DNA of 64,000 nt from Epiperipatus broadwayi. Lineage: Eukaryota > Onychophora > Udeonychophora > Euonychophora > Peripatidae. The notes under the pieces were generated by a model that had not been told where the DNA came from, did not search any database, and worked only from the letters and a program-made list of their open reading frames with translations. This document shows positions 12,200 to 23,809 of this stretch, piece by piece (the stretch's first letter is position 1; each line of letters opens with the position of its first letter). The position numbers were made by a program, and so were the translations under genes. The stretch is taken from contig JAQFVV010006309.1 in the NCBI GenBank assembly GCA_028023455.1, positions 2,000,511-2,064,510 of the forward strand, read 5' to 3'.

Positions 12200-14323
12200 T
12201 ATAATGATCCGGATTTTAGCGACTTAACGTAATCTGCACTACAAGGGCGCCATCTAGGAATTTGAACCTAGAAAAATTTATATAGTAGGCAGATATGTAA
12301 GTTCAAAAAATATTTATTTTATATTGGTTGATTCCGGTCGTTAGCCCATTGTCACTAGCTCAGTGGAATAGCAGAGATTTATATTTTATAATAAATTCTT
12401 ATCTGAGAATATATAAAAAAGGAATAAAATAAGCCACTGCCAGTAATTATACACACAAACATTTATTTATACACATATATAAAATTCAACATTATTATTT
12501 TAGTATGTTTAACATTACTTTTACTTTATAATTTTAACTTGATTTTAGAATTTGATTTTACATTTTAATTTTTATAAGTTTACATTTTACATTTTATAAG
12601 TCCGCACAGATGGATTTATAAAATGTGTTTTTAATGTTGAGTATAGATCGGTTACATAGATTACACGGTCAAAAACATTTCAAAATAAACATAAATGATC
12701 AAAATATAAAATCATTGGTGGAATTGCAAAGGGAAATTTATAAGAAACCCAATAGCATTCATCATAAGATGCTGCAGAGACACCAATAACTTAATATTCT
12801 AATCGAATATGAAAACCAACAAACATAAGTAACCGTTAACGAATCCATGTAAGCGTCTATACCCAACTTAATTTTAATACATTTTTATTTAGAGTGTTGA
12901 GTATGAATAGCCTACACAGATTTGCATTTGAAAAAGAAAATATTCTATCCTTGTTTAACCTTAGGCCAAAAGTTCGCAGTCAAACCGGCGTCAATCCATC
13001 TGATACATTGATGTATTCAATGTAGCATCAAAATACAACAGCACAATATACTATACTGTCAGGAATGGACATCTGAACAGTATAGTTAGAGAAGACATTG
13101 ACTCTTGTCCAATACAGGAATATTACATCTGTATGGCAAGAAGAACAATAAAATAAAAACTCCATAGGAAGGGACTGAGGCCCTTTTTGACAACTTACAA
13201 TCCCATCCATAGGCAAAAAGGTTTGTGTGGCTTATATAGTGATTCTTCCCATAGTGAACCTTATACTACATCTACTAATTACAACTAATGTATCCAATCC
13301 ATTGACCTAATTCAACTACGAAAGAAATAACCTAAGCTTACCCTCCCCTAATATAACTTTACAAATCTATATAGCCATTCACGCCTGACTTAAGTTTAAC
13401 ATAAAAAAAAAAAAATATAAAAAAAAAAAAAAAAAAAAAAAAAATAGGTAAAAAAAAAAAAAAAAATTATTAATATTAATTTACATTGGTCAGATAGGAT
13501 TCTATTTGTATTATTTACTAAAAGATTTAGAATTTAGAGTTCTTATTGTTTTCAAATGAATATAAAGTTCTTATGATTTTTAAAACGTCCAGCTTTATCC
13601 ATTGCATGCCATTTGAATGGGAATTCCCATGCCATCCTAAAAAGATTGGTATTCTGTTGGCCATTTCATTTATTCATCCAGAGCTTTTTTACTTTAGTTG
13701 GTCCTCAATGTAGAAAACGATGTTTTATTTTTTTTTCTTTAACAACTGAAGGAATTGAAAGTGTGTCCTTCAATCCCTTCACCTCCAACTCTGCACTAGC
13801 ACATATCTGTCCTCTTGTAATAACTAACTAATAATTTCCAAACTTTTCCTTTTATATTAATTTTAAGGATTCAATTGACATTACATCATCGATGGTGATG
13901 GTCCTTTCCATTGAGGTCCAATTCCGATGGATTTCTTTCATTGGCCATTGTTCTATTGTCTCTCCTATCTGACCTTTGCTTATACATTTTAAATGCCCAA
14001 GGGCTAGTTTACATTTAACTAATTAAAATAATCATTTTCATTTTTCACTAAGATTAATTAATTTGTTTTCCAAACTTAAAGATATATTTTTATCTCTAAA
14101 TCTTTTTAAGTTTTTGCTTTTAAAATACTTTTTCTATTTTTAATAAAGTTTTATTTTAATAATTTTTTTTTCATCTGTGTGATTTTATATATATATATGA
14201 GTTTAGTATAGAATTTTAATTTTCAATTTTTAATTCTTAAAAAGGAAGTTTTATTTGCGAACTTTTATTCTTTTCATGTTTACTAATAAAAAAAACAATG
14301 TAACATCGTCTGTGCCCGTTACA
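12200..14323 (-). repeat. Downstream (3') LTR of the minus-strand element
   Basis: This is collinear with 15038-17071 apart from scattered substitutions and several indels. A ~65-bp poly-A-rich block (about 13402-13467) is present here and absent from the other LTR at the homologous TAACAT/TTATTAATA junction (near 16246). About 24 bp near 13930-13955 are missing from the other copy. A 62-codon minus frame at 13028-13216 is shared with the other LTR and has no recognisable product. Confidence 0.85.
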
Positions 14324-15037
14324 TATCAGTAAACTTGCTTAAAAAAAATGAACAAAAAAAAAATATTTTACTTAGGGTTAGTAATTATGGTACACGATTA
14401 ACAAACATTTACAAAAACATTCGGTTAGTATAAAGACTATATACAAAAAAAAAATGTTGATTATCGTTTTCCTAAGGACCATTTACATCTACGCCTCCTC
14501 CCCCAAGCATTCTATTTTTTTATACATTTTATTTTTACACATGGCATGACAAGCAAATTTTATAAATTATTTATTTAAGAAGGTTGCACTGAGGTAAATA
14601 TGTTTTAAGGAATAATGGGTTTAAACGTGTATATTTGCAGCACAATTATAAATACCACCAACTTATTTATGACTGATTGAAATGCATACATAGGGTTACA
14701 CTGACGTAATTCCCATTCAGTACTCATCGTAAGGTACCACATTTACGATCATAAACTTATGTGGCTGTGCGCGCCTATACACGTTAAAGCATAATATATA
14801 TTAACAAACAAAAAAAACATATTAATTGCAACCTTTTGACTTTCTTTTTAACAAAGTACAATTTAAAATTATTAATACTTTCTCGTGTTTAATATATGTG
14901 CTATTTCTTACTGGCAGTGCTTTTATAAGATTTAATGTACATGGCTTTATGTAAATAGATAAGAATATTTCATTTTGAAAAAAATTGCTCAGGGTACTGG
15001 TGGTTTATTAAAGATCAACCCAAGTTGGGTCGCCAGT
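14324..15037 (-). other. Non-coding interior of the LTR element with candidate primer-binding site
   Basis: No open frame of useful length. The candidate primer-binding site TGGCGACCCAACTTGGG (minus strand, 15035 down to 15019) adjoins the upstream LTR. Its central part is self-complementary (CCCAAGTTGGG). The rest is A/T-rich without retroviral-type motifs. Confidence 0.65.
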
Positions 15038-17071
15038 TATAACAATCCAGATTTTAGTGACTTAACATAATCTGCATTACAACAGCGCCATCTAGGAATT
15101 TGAACCTAGAAAAATTTATATAGTAGGCAGATACGTAAGTTCAAAAAAAAAGTTATTTATTTTATATTGGTTGATTCCAGTCGTTATCCCATTGTCACTA
15201 GCTCAGTGGAATAGCAGAGATTTATATTTTATAATAAATTCTTATCTGAGAATATATAAAAAAAGAATAAAATAAGCCGATGCCAGTATTATACACACAA
15301 ACATTTATTTACACACATATATATAAAAATTAACATTATTATTTTAGTATGTTTAACATTACTTTTACTTTATAATTTTAACTTGATTTTAGAATTTGAT
15401 TTTACATTTTAATTTTTATAAGTTTACATTTTAAATTTTATAAGTTCGCACAGATGGATTTATAAAATGTGTTTTTAATGTTGAGTATAGATCGGTTACA
15501 TAGATTACACGGTCAAAAACATTTCAAAATAAACATAAATGATCAAAATATAAAATCATTGGTGGAATTGCAGAGGGAAATTTATAAGAAACCCAATAGC
15601 ATTCATCATAAGATGCTGCAGAGACACCAATAACTTAATATTCTAATCGAATATGAAAACCAACAAACCTAAGTAACCGTTAACGAATCCATGTAAGCGT
15701 CTATACCCAACTTAATTTTAATACATTTTTATTTAGCATGTCAAGTATAAATAGACTACACAGATTTGCATTTGAAAAAGAAAATATTCTATCCTTGTTT
15801 AACCTTAGGCCAAAAGTTCGCAGTCAAACCGACGTCAATCCATCTGATACATTGATGTATTCAATGTAGCATCAAAATACAACAGCACAATATACTATAC
15901 TGTCAGGAATGGACATCTGAACAGTATAGTTAAAGAAGACATTGACTCTTGTCCAATACAGGAATATTACATCTGTATGGCAAGAAGAACAATAAAATAA
16001 AAACTCCATAGGAAGGGACCATGGCCCTTTTTGCTGACTTACAATCCCATACATAGGCAAAAAGGTTTTGTGCGGCATATACAGCGATTCTGCCCATAGT
16101 GAACCTCATACTACATCTACTAATTATACCAATATATCCAATCCATTGACCTAATTCAACTACGAAAGAAATAACCTAAGATTACCCTCCCCTAATATAA
16201 CTTTACAAATCTATATAGCCATTCATGCCTGACTTAAGTTTAACATTTATTAATATTAATTTACATTGGTCAGATAGGATTCTATTTGTATTATTTACTA
16301 AAAGGTTTAGAATTTAGAGTTCTTATTGTTTTCAAATGAATATAAAGTTCTTATGATTTTTAAAATATCCAGCTTTATCCATTGCATGCCATTTGAATGT
16401 GAATTCCCATGCCGTCCTAAAAACATTGGTATTCTGTTGGCCGTTTCATTTATTCATCCAGATGTTTTTTACTTTAGTTGGTCCTCAATGTAGAAAACGA
16501 TGTTTCATTTTTTTTCTTTAACAACTGAAGGAATTGAAAGTGCGTCTTTCAATCCCTTCACCTCCAACTCCGCACTGGCACATATCTGTCCTCTTGTAAT
16601 AACTAACTAATAATTTCCAAACTTTTCTTTTTATATTAATTTTAAGGATTCAATTGACATTACATCATCGATGTGTGGTCCTTTCACTGAGGTCCAATTC
16701 CATTGTTTTTCTCTCCTATCTGACCTTTGTTTATACATTTTAAATGCCCAAGGGCTAGTTTATATTTAACTAATTAAAATAATCATTTCCATTTTTTAAT
16801 AACATTAATTAATTTGTTTTCAAACTTAAAGATATATTTTTATCTCTAAATCTTTTTTAAGTTTTTGCTTTTAAAATACTTTTTCTGTTTTTAATAAAGT
16901 TTTATTTTAATATTTTTTTTTCATCTGTGCGATTTTATATATATATGAGTTTAGTATAGAATTTTAATTTTCAATTTTTAATTCTTAAAAAGGAAGTTTT
17001 ATTTGCGAACTTTTATTCTTTTCATGTTTACTAATAAAAAAAACAATGTAGCGTTGTCTGTGCCCATAACA
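15038..17071 (-). repeat. Upstream (5') LTR of the minus-strand element
   Basis: It matches 12200-14323 nearly throughout. Ends on the minus strand are TGTTATGGGC... and ...GGATTGTTATA. The 68-codon frame 15872-16078 corresponds to 13028-13216. Its conservation reflects shared LTR sequence rather than selection on a protein. Possible promoter and poly-A signals could not be assigned confidently in such AT-rich sequence. Confidence 0.85.
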
Positions 17072-17590
17072 TTATGGAAGAATGCAATCATAAACATATG
17101 ACCAAAGACATGTGAAAAAAGATCTCTAATCCCAAGATGCACATTTTGTGCTGAACCAAAACTCATCTGTGGGCCCAGACCACAATCTTATATATATATT
17201 TATCATTGTTCAGTACATACATAGATAGCAAATTATTACAGTTTATTTGATGTGTTAAATGTGTTGCCCTCACAACTTTGATACAAATCACTTGATGAAA
17301 GTATATTAATAATTTTTATTAATTATTCATTAGATTAAAAATTTCCCAATAATAATAAATATTATTGTAGTGTAATTTTTACTACACCACTTTTACACAA
17401 GGTAGGGAATGATTTCTATGCAGTTTTAACACCTTGTGGAGGGATATAATCATAAAAATATGACCAAATATATATGAAACATATCTATAATCTGCAAGAT
17501 GCACATTTCTTGCTGATCCAGCACTCATCAGTTTGCCCAGACCACAATCTCTTACATATAGATGTTATCATTGTTCAGTAAATATTATAG
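17072..17590 (+). repeat. ~360-bp tandem repeat, about 1.4 units
   Basis: Two successive occurrences of ATATGACCAAA...AAGATGCACATTT...CTCATC.GT..GCCCAGACCACAATCT begin near 17098 and 17459, a period of about 360 bp. Other constant words are ACAACTTTGATACAAATCAC and GTGTAATTTTTACTACACCA. The first unit is the continuation of the unit broken at 12199. Confidence 0.8.
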
Positions 17591-18599
17591 CCTAGAAATG
17601 ATGAACTACTCTACCAAGAACTATTAATAAAAGTCACATATATACATATCCACTAAATAGCCTAAAGAAAGCAAAATGTAACCTAAGAAGAAGTAATAAA
17701 AAATCACAATCAACCAATAACATAATTTGTGAATGTGAACAATATGATGATGTAGGCTAAACTCAAGGATCTCATATATAATATATGCTATAATAAAAGA
17801 ACTATAGGGTAAAGAATAATAATAACTAAGCATTGTAAATATACTTATTAATATTTAGTAAATTTTAAGAAGACACTTCTCAACTCTTATAAACTACAAA
17901 TGCTCTTAATATTGAAATACCAAAAAGTAATTAGGTTATAACATATTGTTTCTCATAATATTTTATATCCACTTTCAATATAATAACACATCTCACAAAC
18001 ACTATTCTCAACATTTCATTCCAAAGATCTGATCCATAATTCCAAAATTCTTGATAAAGGATAATAATGCTTTTTAGGTTTTATTTATTGCCACTTTCCA
18101 AAATAATTTCTTTTACAAAAACAATTTCTTTTGATCATTTAAGTATAATAAAAAGATCTCGGATACTTTATTGAATATTTTTAATATTAAATTTTTACTG
18201 TTTTATTTTATTTATAAATTATTAAACAATGAATGGCATTCTAGTGAAAATATGAGGAGACATACTTTTATCCTTAAGATAATGCCTACCTAATTTAAAT
18301 AATAATAACAAATTTAAAAGAAAATATTTTAATTAAAATAAAATACATAGAAACTCTTAATTTAGAATAAAACAATAAGGTATTAAGATAGTATTCGAAT
18401 ACCAAGAGTGTATAAGGGATTTTATGACCATTCAGGATATCCTATTTACAACTCATACCAAATCTTTCTTATAAATTTAAGATAAATAATTTAAGCATTT
18501 TATTTATGATGGATAATTAATTACAATTTTATGAGTAAGCAGATAATAATTGTATCGCAAAAGTAGTTTTTTTTAAATAATTGCACATGGATTAAAGTG

Positions 18600-18960
18600 A
18601 TTTGAAATTAAAATGAATGAATATTTTATTTCTTAGATGAATTATTAACATTTGTTGACCATTCTAACAAAGTGATTGTCTTTACTTTTATATGCATGTG
18701 CTCTTAATGACTAAAATAAAATATAATTGTATGATTGATAATATAATGTTAAGATTTCTGGATAAATAATATGTGGCTGAAATTATATTAAAGCTATACA
18801 CAAATTTATAAAATATAACATTTATTTAAATAATAAGGACATTCAAATAAACAACAATTTTTGCAATCTACAATCTTCAAATTAAGCTATTCAAACACCA
18901 TGCCATACAACTTTACTGCATAGGAAAAATAAATTTACAAATTAAATGTTCATTAACTAA
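18600..18960. other. Non-coding interior of duplication copy A
   Basis: Alignable with 53040-53430 of copy B (for example AAATATAACATTTATTTA in both), but with no reading frame in either. I see no RNA-gene signature. Confidence 0.45.
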
Positions 18961-19569
18961 TGTAGATTTGTCTGACTGATGAAAGCTTTTTATTAAACAT
19001 GAGGGTTATTACATTTTTACATAACAATCATACTATGACATTGTCCCAACACTAAATATATTTAAATTCTAAGCCTATTTTACCAATCCAGTGATGAAAT
19101 GATATTAACAATGACATATATTATTTATTTAGGCCTAAAAATACAATTTTAAATTTTTAAATAAATAATTATTGATTTTGTGTTCTGCAGTAGTGGTAAA
19201 GCACAGCAAGACAGACCTACACATCAGAACCATCTCTAACCTCCATTCAAAGTATTCAAGAGATGTTCTTCATAACAAATAATATCAATTGCCAAAAATA
19301 ATAAAATCATGATAGTATACCACATATGGATACATACAAAATATATATAATAAATCTGAGAGGAAGAGATATATAAGGCAATGAACTTAATGATAGCATG
19401 AACTCAAAAAAATATCTACATTTTGAGGGCAAACAAATATGCTAGGAATGTTGTCTCTGACATATGTGGAAAATGAGAATGAACCATCAAAATTATTAGG
19501 AACAATAGAGATTGCATAAAATAAAGCATTTATGCTAAATATAAAACATAAAAAATATCACTCATGGAA

Positions 19570-19755
19570 AATACTACAATAATAGAGAGACAAAGCTAAA
19601 ATCTCTTTATAAAAATAGGGTGCTAGCAAAATAAACATCCACAAGAGATAGACAAAACTACCATCTCTTGGTAAATATGATGGGAAGATTAGCATAAACA
19701 ACAAAATAAGAGAGACTCATGCCCCAATCTCCTAACAAATATAATTATTAACTGA
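19570..19755 (+). repeat. Threefold ~62-bp minisatellite with short stem-loops
   Basis: Three successive units share an AGAGA...ATCTCT skeleton followed by a TAAATAT-like word. In unit 2 the stem CAAGAGAT (19642-19649) pairs perfectly with ATCTCTTG (19663-19670). Units 1 and 3 give weaker stems. The same three-unit arrangement occurs in copy B at about 55200-55390, so it predates the duplication. Confidence 0.55.
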
Positions 19756-20887
19756 TGCCTCAAGCCAATAAAATTATTTGCCTGAAATAATAAAATAAGA
19801 ATAAGCATCTTCATTGATTATGTATTAACATAGAAAAATTGCCCCTAATAGGGAACAAAGCAACATTTTAAAATGATAGAATATTATAAATAGCAAATAT
19901 TCTATGAACTTCTGGATATCATGGTTGATAAATAATGCATAAAATATATTAGATACAAGTGTATAATATAAGGAAATAATATACATAGTAAATTAGAACT
20001 GCATAAAATTATAATTTAAAATTATACTGAGTTTAATAAAATTTAAATAATTAAATGTTCTTCATCCTGGAGTATTCACCATTCAACAGGATAGGTTCGC
20101 AAACATAGAATTTTTTTCCATTTGTTGAAAATAAAGCAAATTTAAAACTAAATGTACAGCATTTGAACATGTTTTTATAAGCAAGAGATTTCCTGACAAC
20201 ATAAGCACACAGTCATATCAATGTCTATTCAGTTTTGCAACAATATTTTGCAATATGGTGTTGTCTCTATATGATTTAACATTATGCTAATTTTACATTC
20301 ATCCATAGGTAAATATATAATTTAATAATGAAGTCTAGGAGCACATTATTTAAATATAAAGGAAGCTTTCTTAGAGAGCAGAGTTTAAAATTTATAGCTA
20401 TAACACTAATTATAAGGAAGCATATGTAAAGCAGGTTTATAATTAAAAGTTAATTATCTAATAACTTGAATAATAATTCATTAAAGCAAATTATATTTCT
20501 TTTATAATGCAGATATGACTGATTAATTATTTTGTGTAGATGTAGTTATATATTGATAACAATAATTTTTTAAGTAATAAATCCATTACAATGATATAAT
20601 ATTACTTTTCAAGCATTCAGGTAATAATTTTTAAACAAAAGTGTAAGTTAATAATTTTCATTTGATAGACGTGGGGAATATTTTTTTCTATCTCTAGCCT
20701 GTATTAAGCATAAGTTAAAATATTTATGAGAGAACATTTTTTACTCTGCTGTAAAGCTAATAAATAAATAATTCCAATAAGTAATAAAAATGTTATTTCA
20801 AAATCAAAATTAGTAAAGAAGTTCTACAATTCAGAATTGAAATAGTTCTTTTATTGAAATAAAATATTCTGGAAAAAACAATTGTTT

Positions 20888-21308
20888 AAAATTATTTAAA
20901 TGGATGTCAATTTTCGATAATGTGCTATTTCTTAAGTATTATAAATTTTCACACACTTGCCTGCGGGTAAGAGTTTAAAAAACTTAAATGAATCAATTAA
21001 GTTTGGAGCATACATTCTATCTACACCAACTCTTACAGACCATGCTTAAATCAGGGCTTGAGTCTATTGTGTGCCTCATGTTATAATCAAATATTCAATT
21101 GTACAAATCTATTTAACCCATTGCAGCAAAAAGACAGTGTCTCATTTTTAACCACCTACATTTAGACAAAGATGACTTATAAATGTAAATCTATTATTAT
21201 AAAACACTGAAAACTTTGAAATTATTCAAATGGAAGTCAATCTCTGATAATGCATTATTTCTTAAATATTATAAATTCTCATGCAATCATCCACCAGTAA
21301 GAGTTTAA
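20888..21308 (+). repeat. Direct ~90-bp repeat pair, 329 bp apart
   Basis: 20888-20978 and 21217-21308 align along their whole length (ATTATTTAAATGGATGTCAA / ATTATTCAAATGGAAGTCAA, then CTATTTCTTAAGTATTATAA / TTATTTCTTAAATATTATAA, and GGTAAGAGTTTAA / AGTAAGAGTTTAA). The ~240 bp between them is slightly GC-richer. This may be a tandem duplication or a pair of flanking repeats round an insertion. Confidence 0.6.
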
Positions 21309-22904
21309 TTGTTTAAAATATATTAAAATAAATATATTTCAAAGAGACATTACTGGAAATAAGTATTTCAGAATCTTTTGATAAATTTATTATTCTTTCA
21401 GCTCTGTGAAGTCATTGAAAATATTAAGAAATGCTATAAGTATTTAAAAAGAAATGTCTCTAACATTTTTAATATTGTGTCTCAAAGAATATTAAATCAA
21501 TAACAGAGTTTATTGTAAATAAATAAATTGCTAATCAATAAATGTTCTTACATTAGTGAGGTAAGCCATGCAAAATTCCCATGGTATGTTCATTCTGCAT
21601 AACAGTAATTCATTAGTTGTCACAAAATAATTATTTAAACTTCCCATCATGTTTTTCTTTTTTTAATAATGTGGATTTCCCAGTAGATTTAATTTAAGGT
21701 TTTGGTACCTGAATTAAAATTTATTTAAGGATACATTACTTTAACAATATAAAATTAAGTAAAAATAATTAAATTTATAATTATTAAAAATGATTAACCC
21801 TTCAATCAAATAATAAAAATTAATTAGGAAAAAAAGCAAAATTTTCTTTCCTTCCCATGTGTGTGCCAACTCTTTCCTTCCTCCTTATATACCCCTCAAT
21901 CATGTGATTGATTTTATTGGTTTGAAATTGACATTTTAAAATCACCTGCTCTTGACCTACTATATCAAAATTTAAAAATTAATATATCTGGGGAAACAAA
22001 GCTAAAAATAGAAACTCATTTACATATTGTCTAGACTGTTAGTTAAAAATATTAAATTATAAAACAATTATTTATGAAATCAAAAATTATCTTAAAATAA
22101 AATATTACTTAACAAATGTATTGTTTTGAATAGAATATTAATTTACATTACTTTTTTATTATAATTTTATGTTATTATTTAAATGAGAAGTTCTTCAGAA
22201 TATCTTTTATTATTACTTAAAGATATTTAAAAATAATTAAGTATTATAAACAAGGAAGTGTTAGCTGAAAAGTAAAATGCAAGCACAATCACACACATTC
22301 TCTAAAGTTTCTTTTAATTGAAAACTAATAACTTTTAATAATAATAAATTATTATCTTTTAATTAACATTGCTTAATTTTAATTTTCTGACTTAATCTTT
22401 ATAATGATCGACATGAATAAACCATACTTTTATTAACAAATCACTTAAATAGAAATGCTTTCTTATAAACAAGCAATTTAAATAATAATATCTAACATTA
22501 AAGATTTAAACTTAGCTATTATTCCAGTTTAATTTACATATTGAATTTTAAAATACTGGAAGCCATATAAAAATAAGTTTAGCTTTTAATAGTTTTCAAC
22601 ATTAACTTATTATTATACAGGTGAAATATATTCCTAATTTAAACAATTGGAAGTCACTTGTAACTACAGATGGGTTTAAACCCATGCAATAAAAATATTA
22701 AAAATAATTATTAAAATAATTAGAACTTATAAAGTTCTTAGAATGACTTATAAAAGAAAGGAATTAGCATTTAACTATAAAACCCTGATAAAATTAACTA
22801 GTAATAAAATTAACTTATTGAAAATTTTCTTTTTTTATACTTAGACAAATTAGATGGCTAGATGTTTAACTTTACTAGCAAAGCTAAAGGTTACTATATG
22901 TGGA

Positions 22905-23490
22905 TAGAAAATTAGTACAGTTTAATTGACAAGTGTCAAACATGCTGCCCTAACAACTTTGACACAAATAACTTGATAAAAGTATATTAACAATTTTTAT
23001 CAGTCATTCATTGGTCTAAAAAAATATCCAATAGTTTCTGTAGTCTAATTTTTAATACACCTCTCACATAAGGTAGGGAATAGTTTTTGTACCTTTTTAA
23101 CACCTCATGAAAGGATGTAATCATAAAAATATGACCAAAGACATGTAAAAAATATGTATGATCCCCAAAATGCATGTTTCATGCTGGACTGGCACTCATC
23201 AGTTGTCCCAGATCACAATCTCTTACACTTATCTTTATCATTTTTCAGTACATATATAGATAGCAAATTATTGCAGGTTAATTGACAAGTGTCAAACATG
23301 CTGTCCTCACAACTTTGACCCAAATCACTTGATGAAATATAATAATTTTTGTTAGTCATTCATTAAACTAGAGATTATACAATAATGATTAATACTTCTG
23401 TAGTCTAATTTTCAATACACCAGTCTCACACAAGGTAGGGAATGGTTTCTATTAACTTTTGAGAGATGTAATCATAAACTTGACCAAAGA
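22905..23490 (+). repeat. ~360-bp tandem repeat, two units in direct orientation
   Basis: TTAATTGACAAGTGTCAAAC occurs at 22922 and 23279, giving a period of ~357 bp. The following words match units at 17072-17590. Unit 2 is shortened after TTCTATTAACTTTTGAGAGA. These units lie directly to the right of duplication copy A. Confidence 0.8.
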
Positions 23491-23800
23491 TACAATGAGT
23501 GCAGATTCGGCATGAAATGTGCATCTTGGGGATCATAGATCTTTCTCACATATCAAGATGTTAAAAATGGATAGAAACCATTTCTTACCTTGTACGAGAG
23601 TGGTATAGCAAAATTATACTATAGAAATATTAACCATTACTGAATCATCTCTAGTCTAATGAAGAATTAATAAAATTTATTAATATACTTTCATCAAGTG
23701 ATTTGTGTCAAAGTTGTGAGGGCAGCCTGTATGACATTTGTCAATTAAACTAGTAATTTGCTATCTATATATGTACTGAACAATAATAAAGATATATGCA
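23490..23800 (-). repeat. ~360-bp repeat unit in inverted orientation
   Basis: This reads as the reverse complement of the unit to its left: GATCATAGATCTTTCTCACA, GTTAAAAATGGATAGAAACC, ATCAAGTGATTTGTGTCAAA, GACATTTGTCAATTAAACTA, TATGTACTGAACAATAATAA. With unit 2 it forms an imperfect palindrome centred near 23490-23500. Confidence 0.8.
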
Positions 23801-23809
23801 GGGGATTGT

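Larger units (their letters stand above)
12200..17071 (-). mobile_element. Non-autonomous LTR retroelement with ~2.1-kb LTRs
   Basis: Two long direct repeats (12200-14323 and 15038-17071) flank a 714-bp non-coding centre. Orientation is minus: just inside the right-hand copy, 15019-15035 reads TGGCGACCCAACTTGGG on the minus strand, a plausible primer-binding site beginning with TGG. On that strand the LTR starts TGTTATGGGCAC. The 4-bp sequence TTAT flanks both outer ends (12196-12199 and 17072-17075), as expected for a target-site duplication. No gag, protease, RT, RNase H or integrase can be seen in the centre, and no clear polypurine tract lies by the downstream LTR. It is thus a large non-autonomous (LARD- or TRIM-like) derivative or an internally deleted element. 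It sits inside a ~360-bp repeat unit. Confidence 0.85.
17745..22900 (+). repeat. Copy A of a diverged 5-6 kb duplication
   Basis: Sequence in the same order and orientation recurs at about 51925-57950. Paired landmarks include AATGAATGGCAT (18230 / 52451), TTTAATTAAAATAAAAT (18331 / 52787), TTACCAATCCAGT (19080 / 54690), CATCAGAACCATCTCTAA (19223 / 54839), AAGGCAATGAACTTA (19376 / 55003) and AGAACTCATTTACATAT-like words (22010 / 57143). There is no conserved open frame, so this is either an old segmental duplication or two members of a large non-coding repeat family. Copy A is the shorter and lacks the insertions in copy B. Confidence 0.75.

Noticed and set aside
13028-16078. Similar 62- and 68-codon frames at 13028-13216 and 15872-16078
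   Set aside because: They are the same place in the two LTRs; similarity is explained by the LTR duplication, and no protein motif is present.
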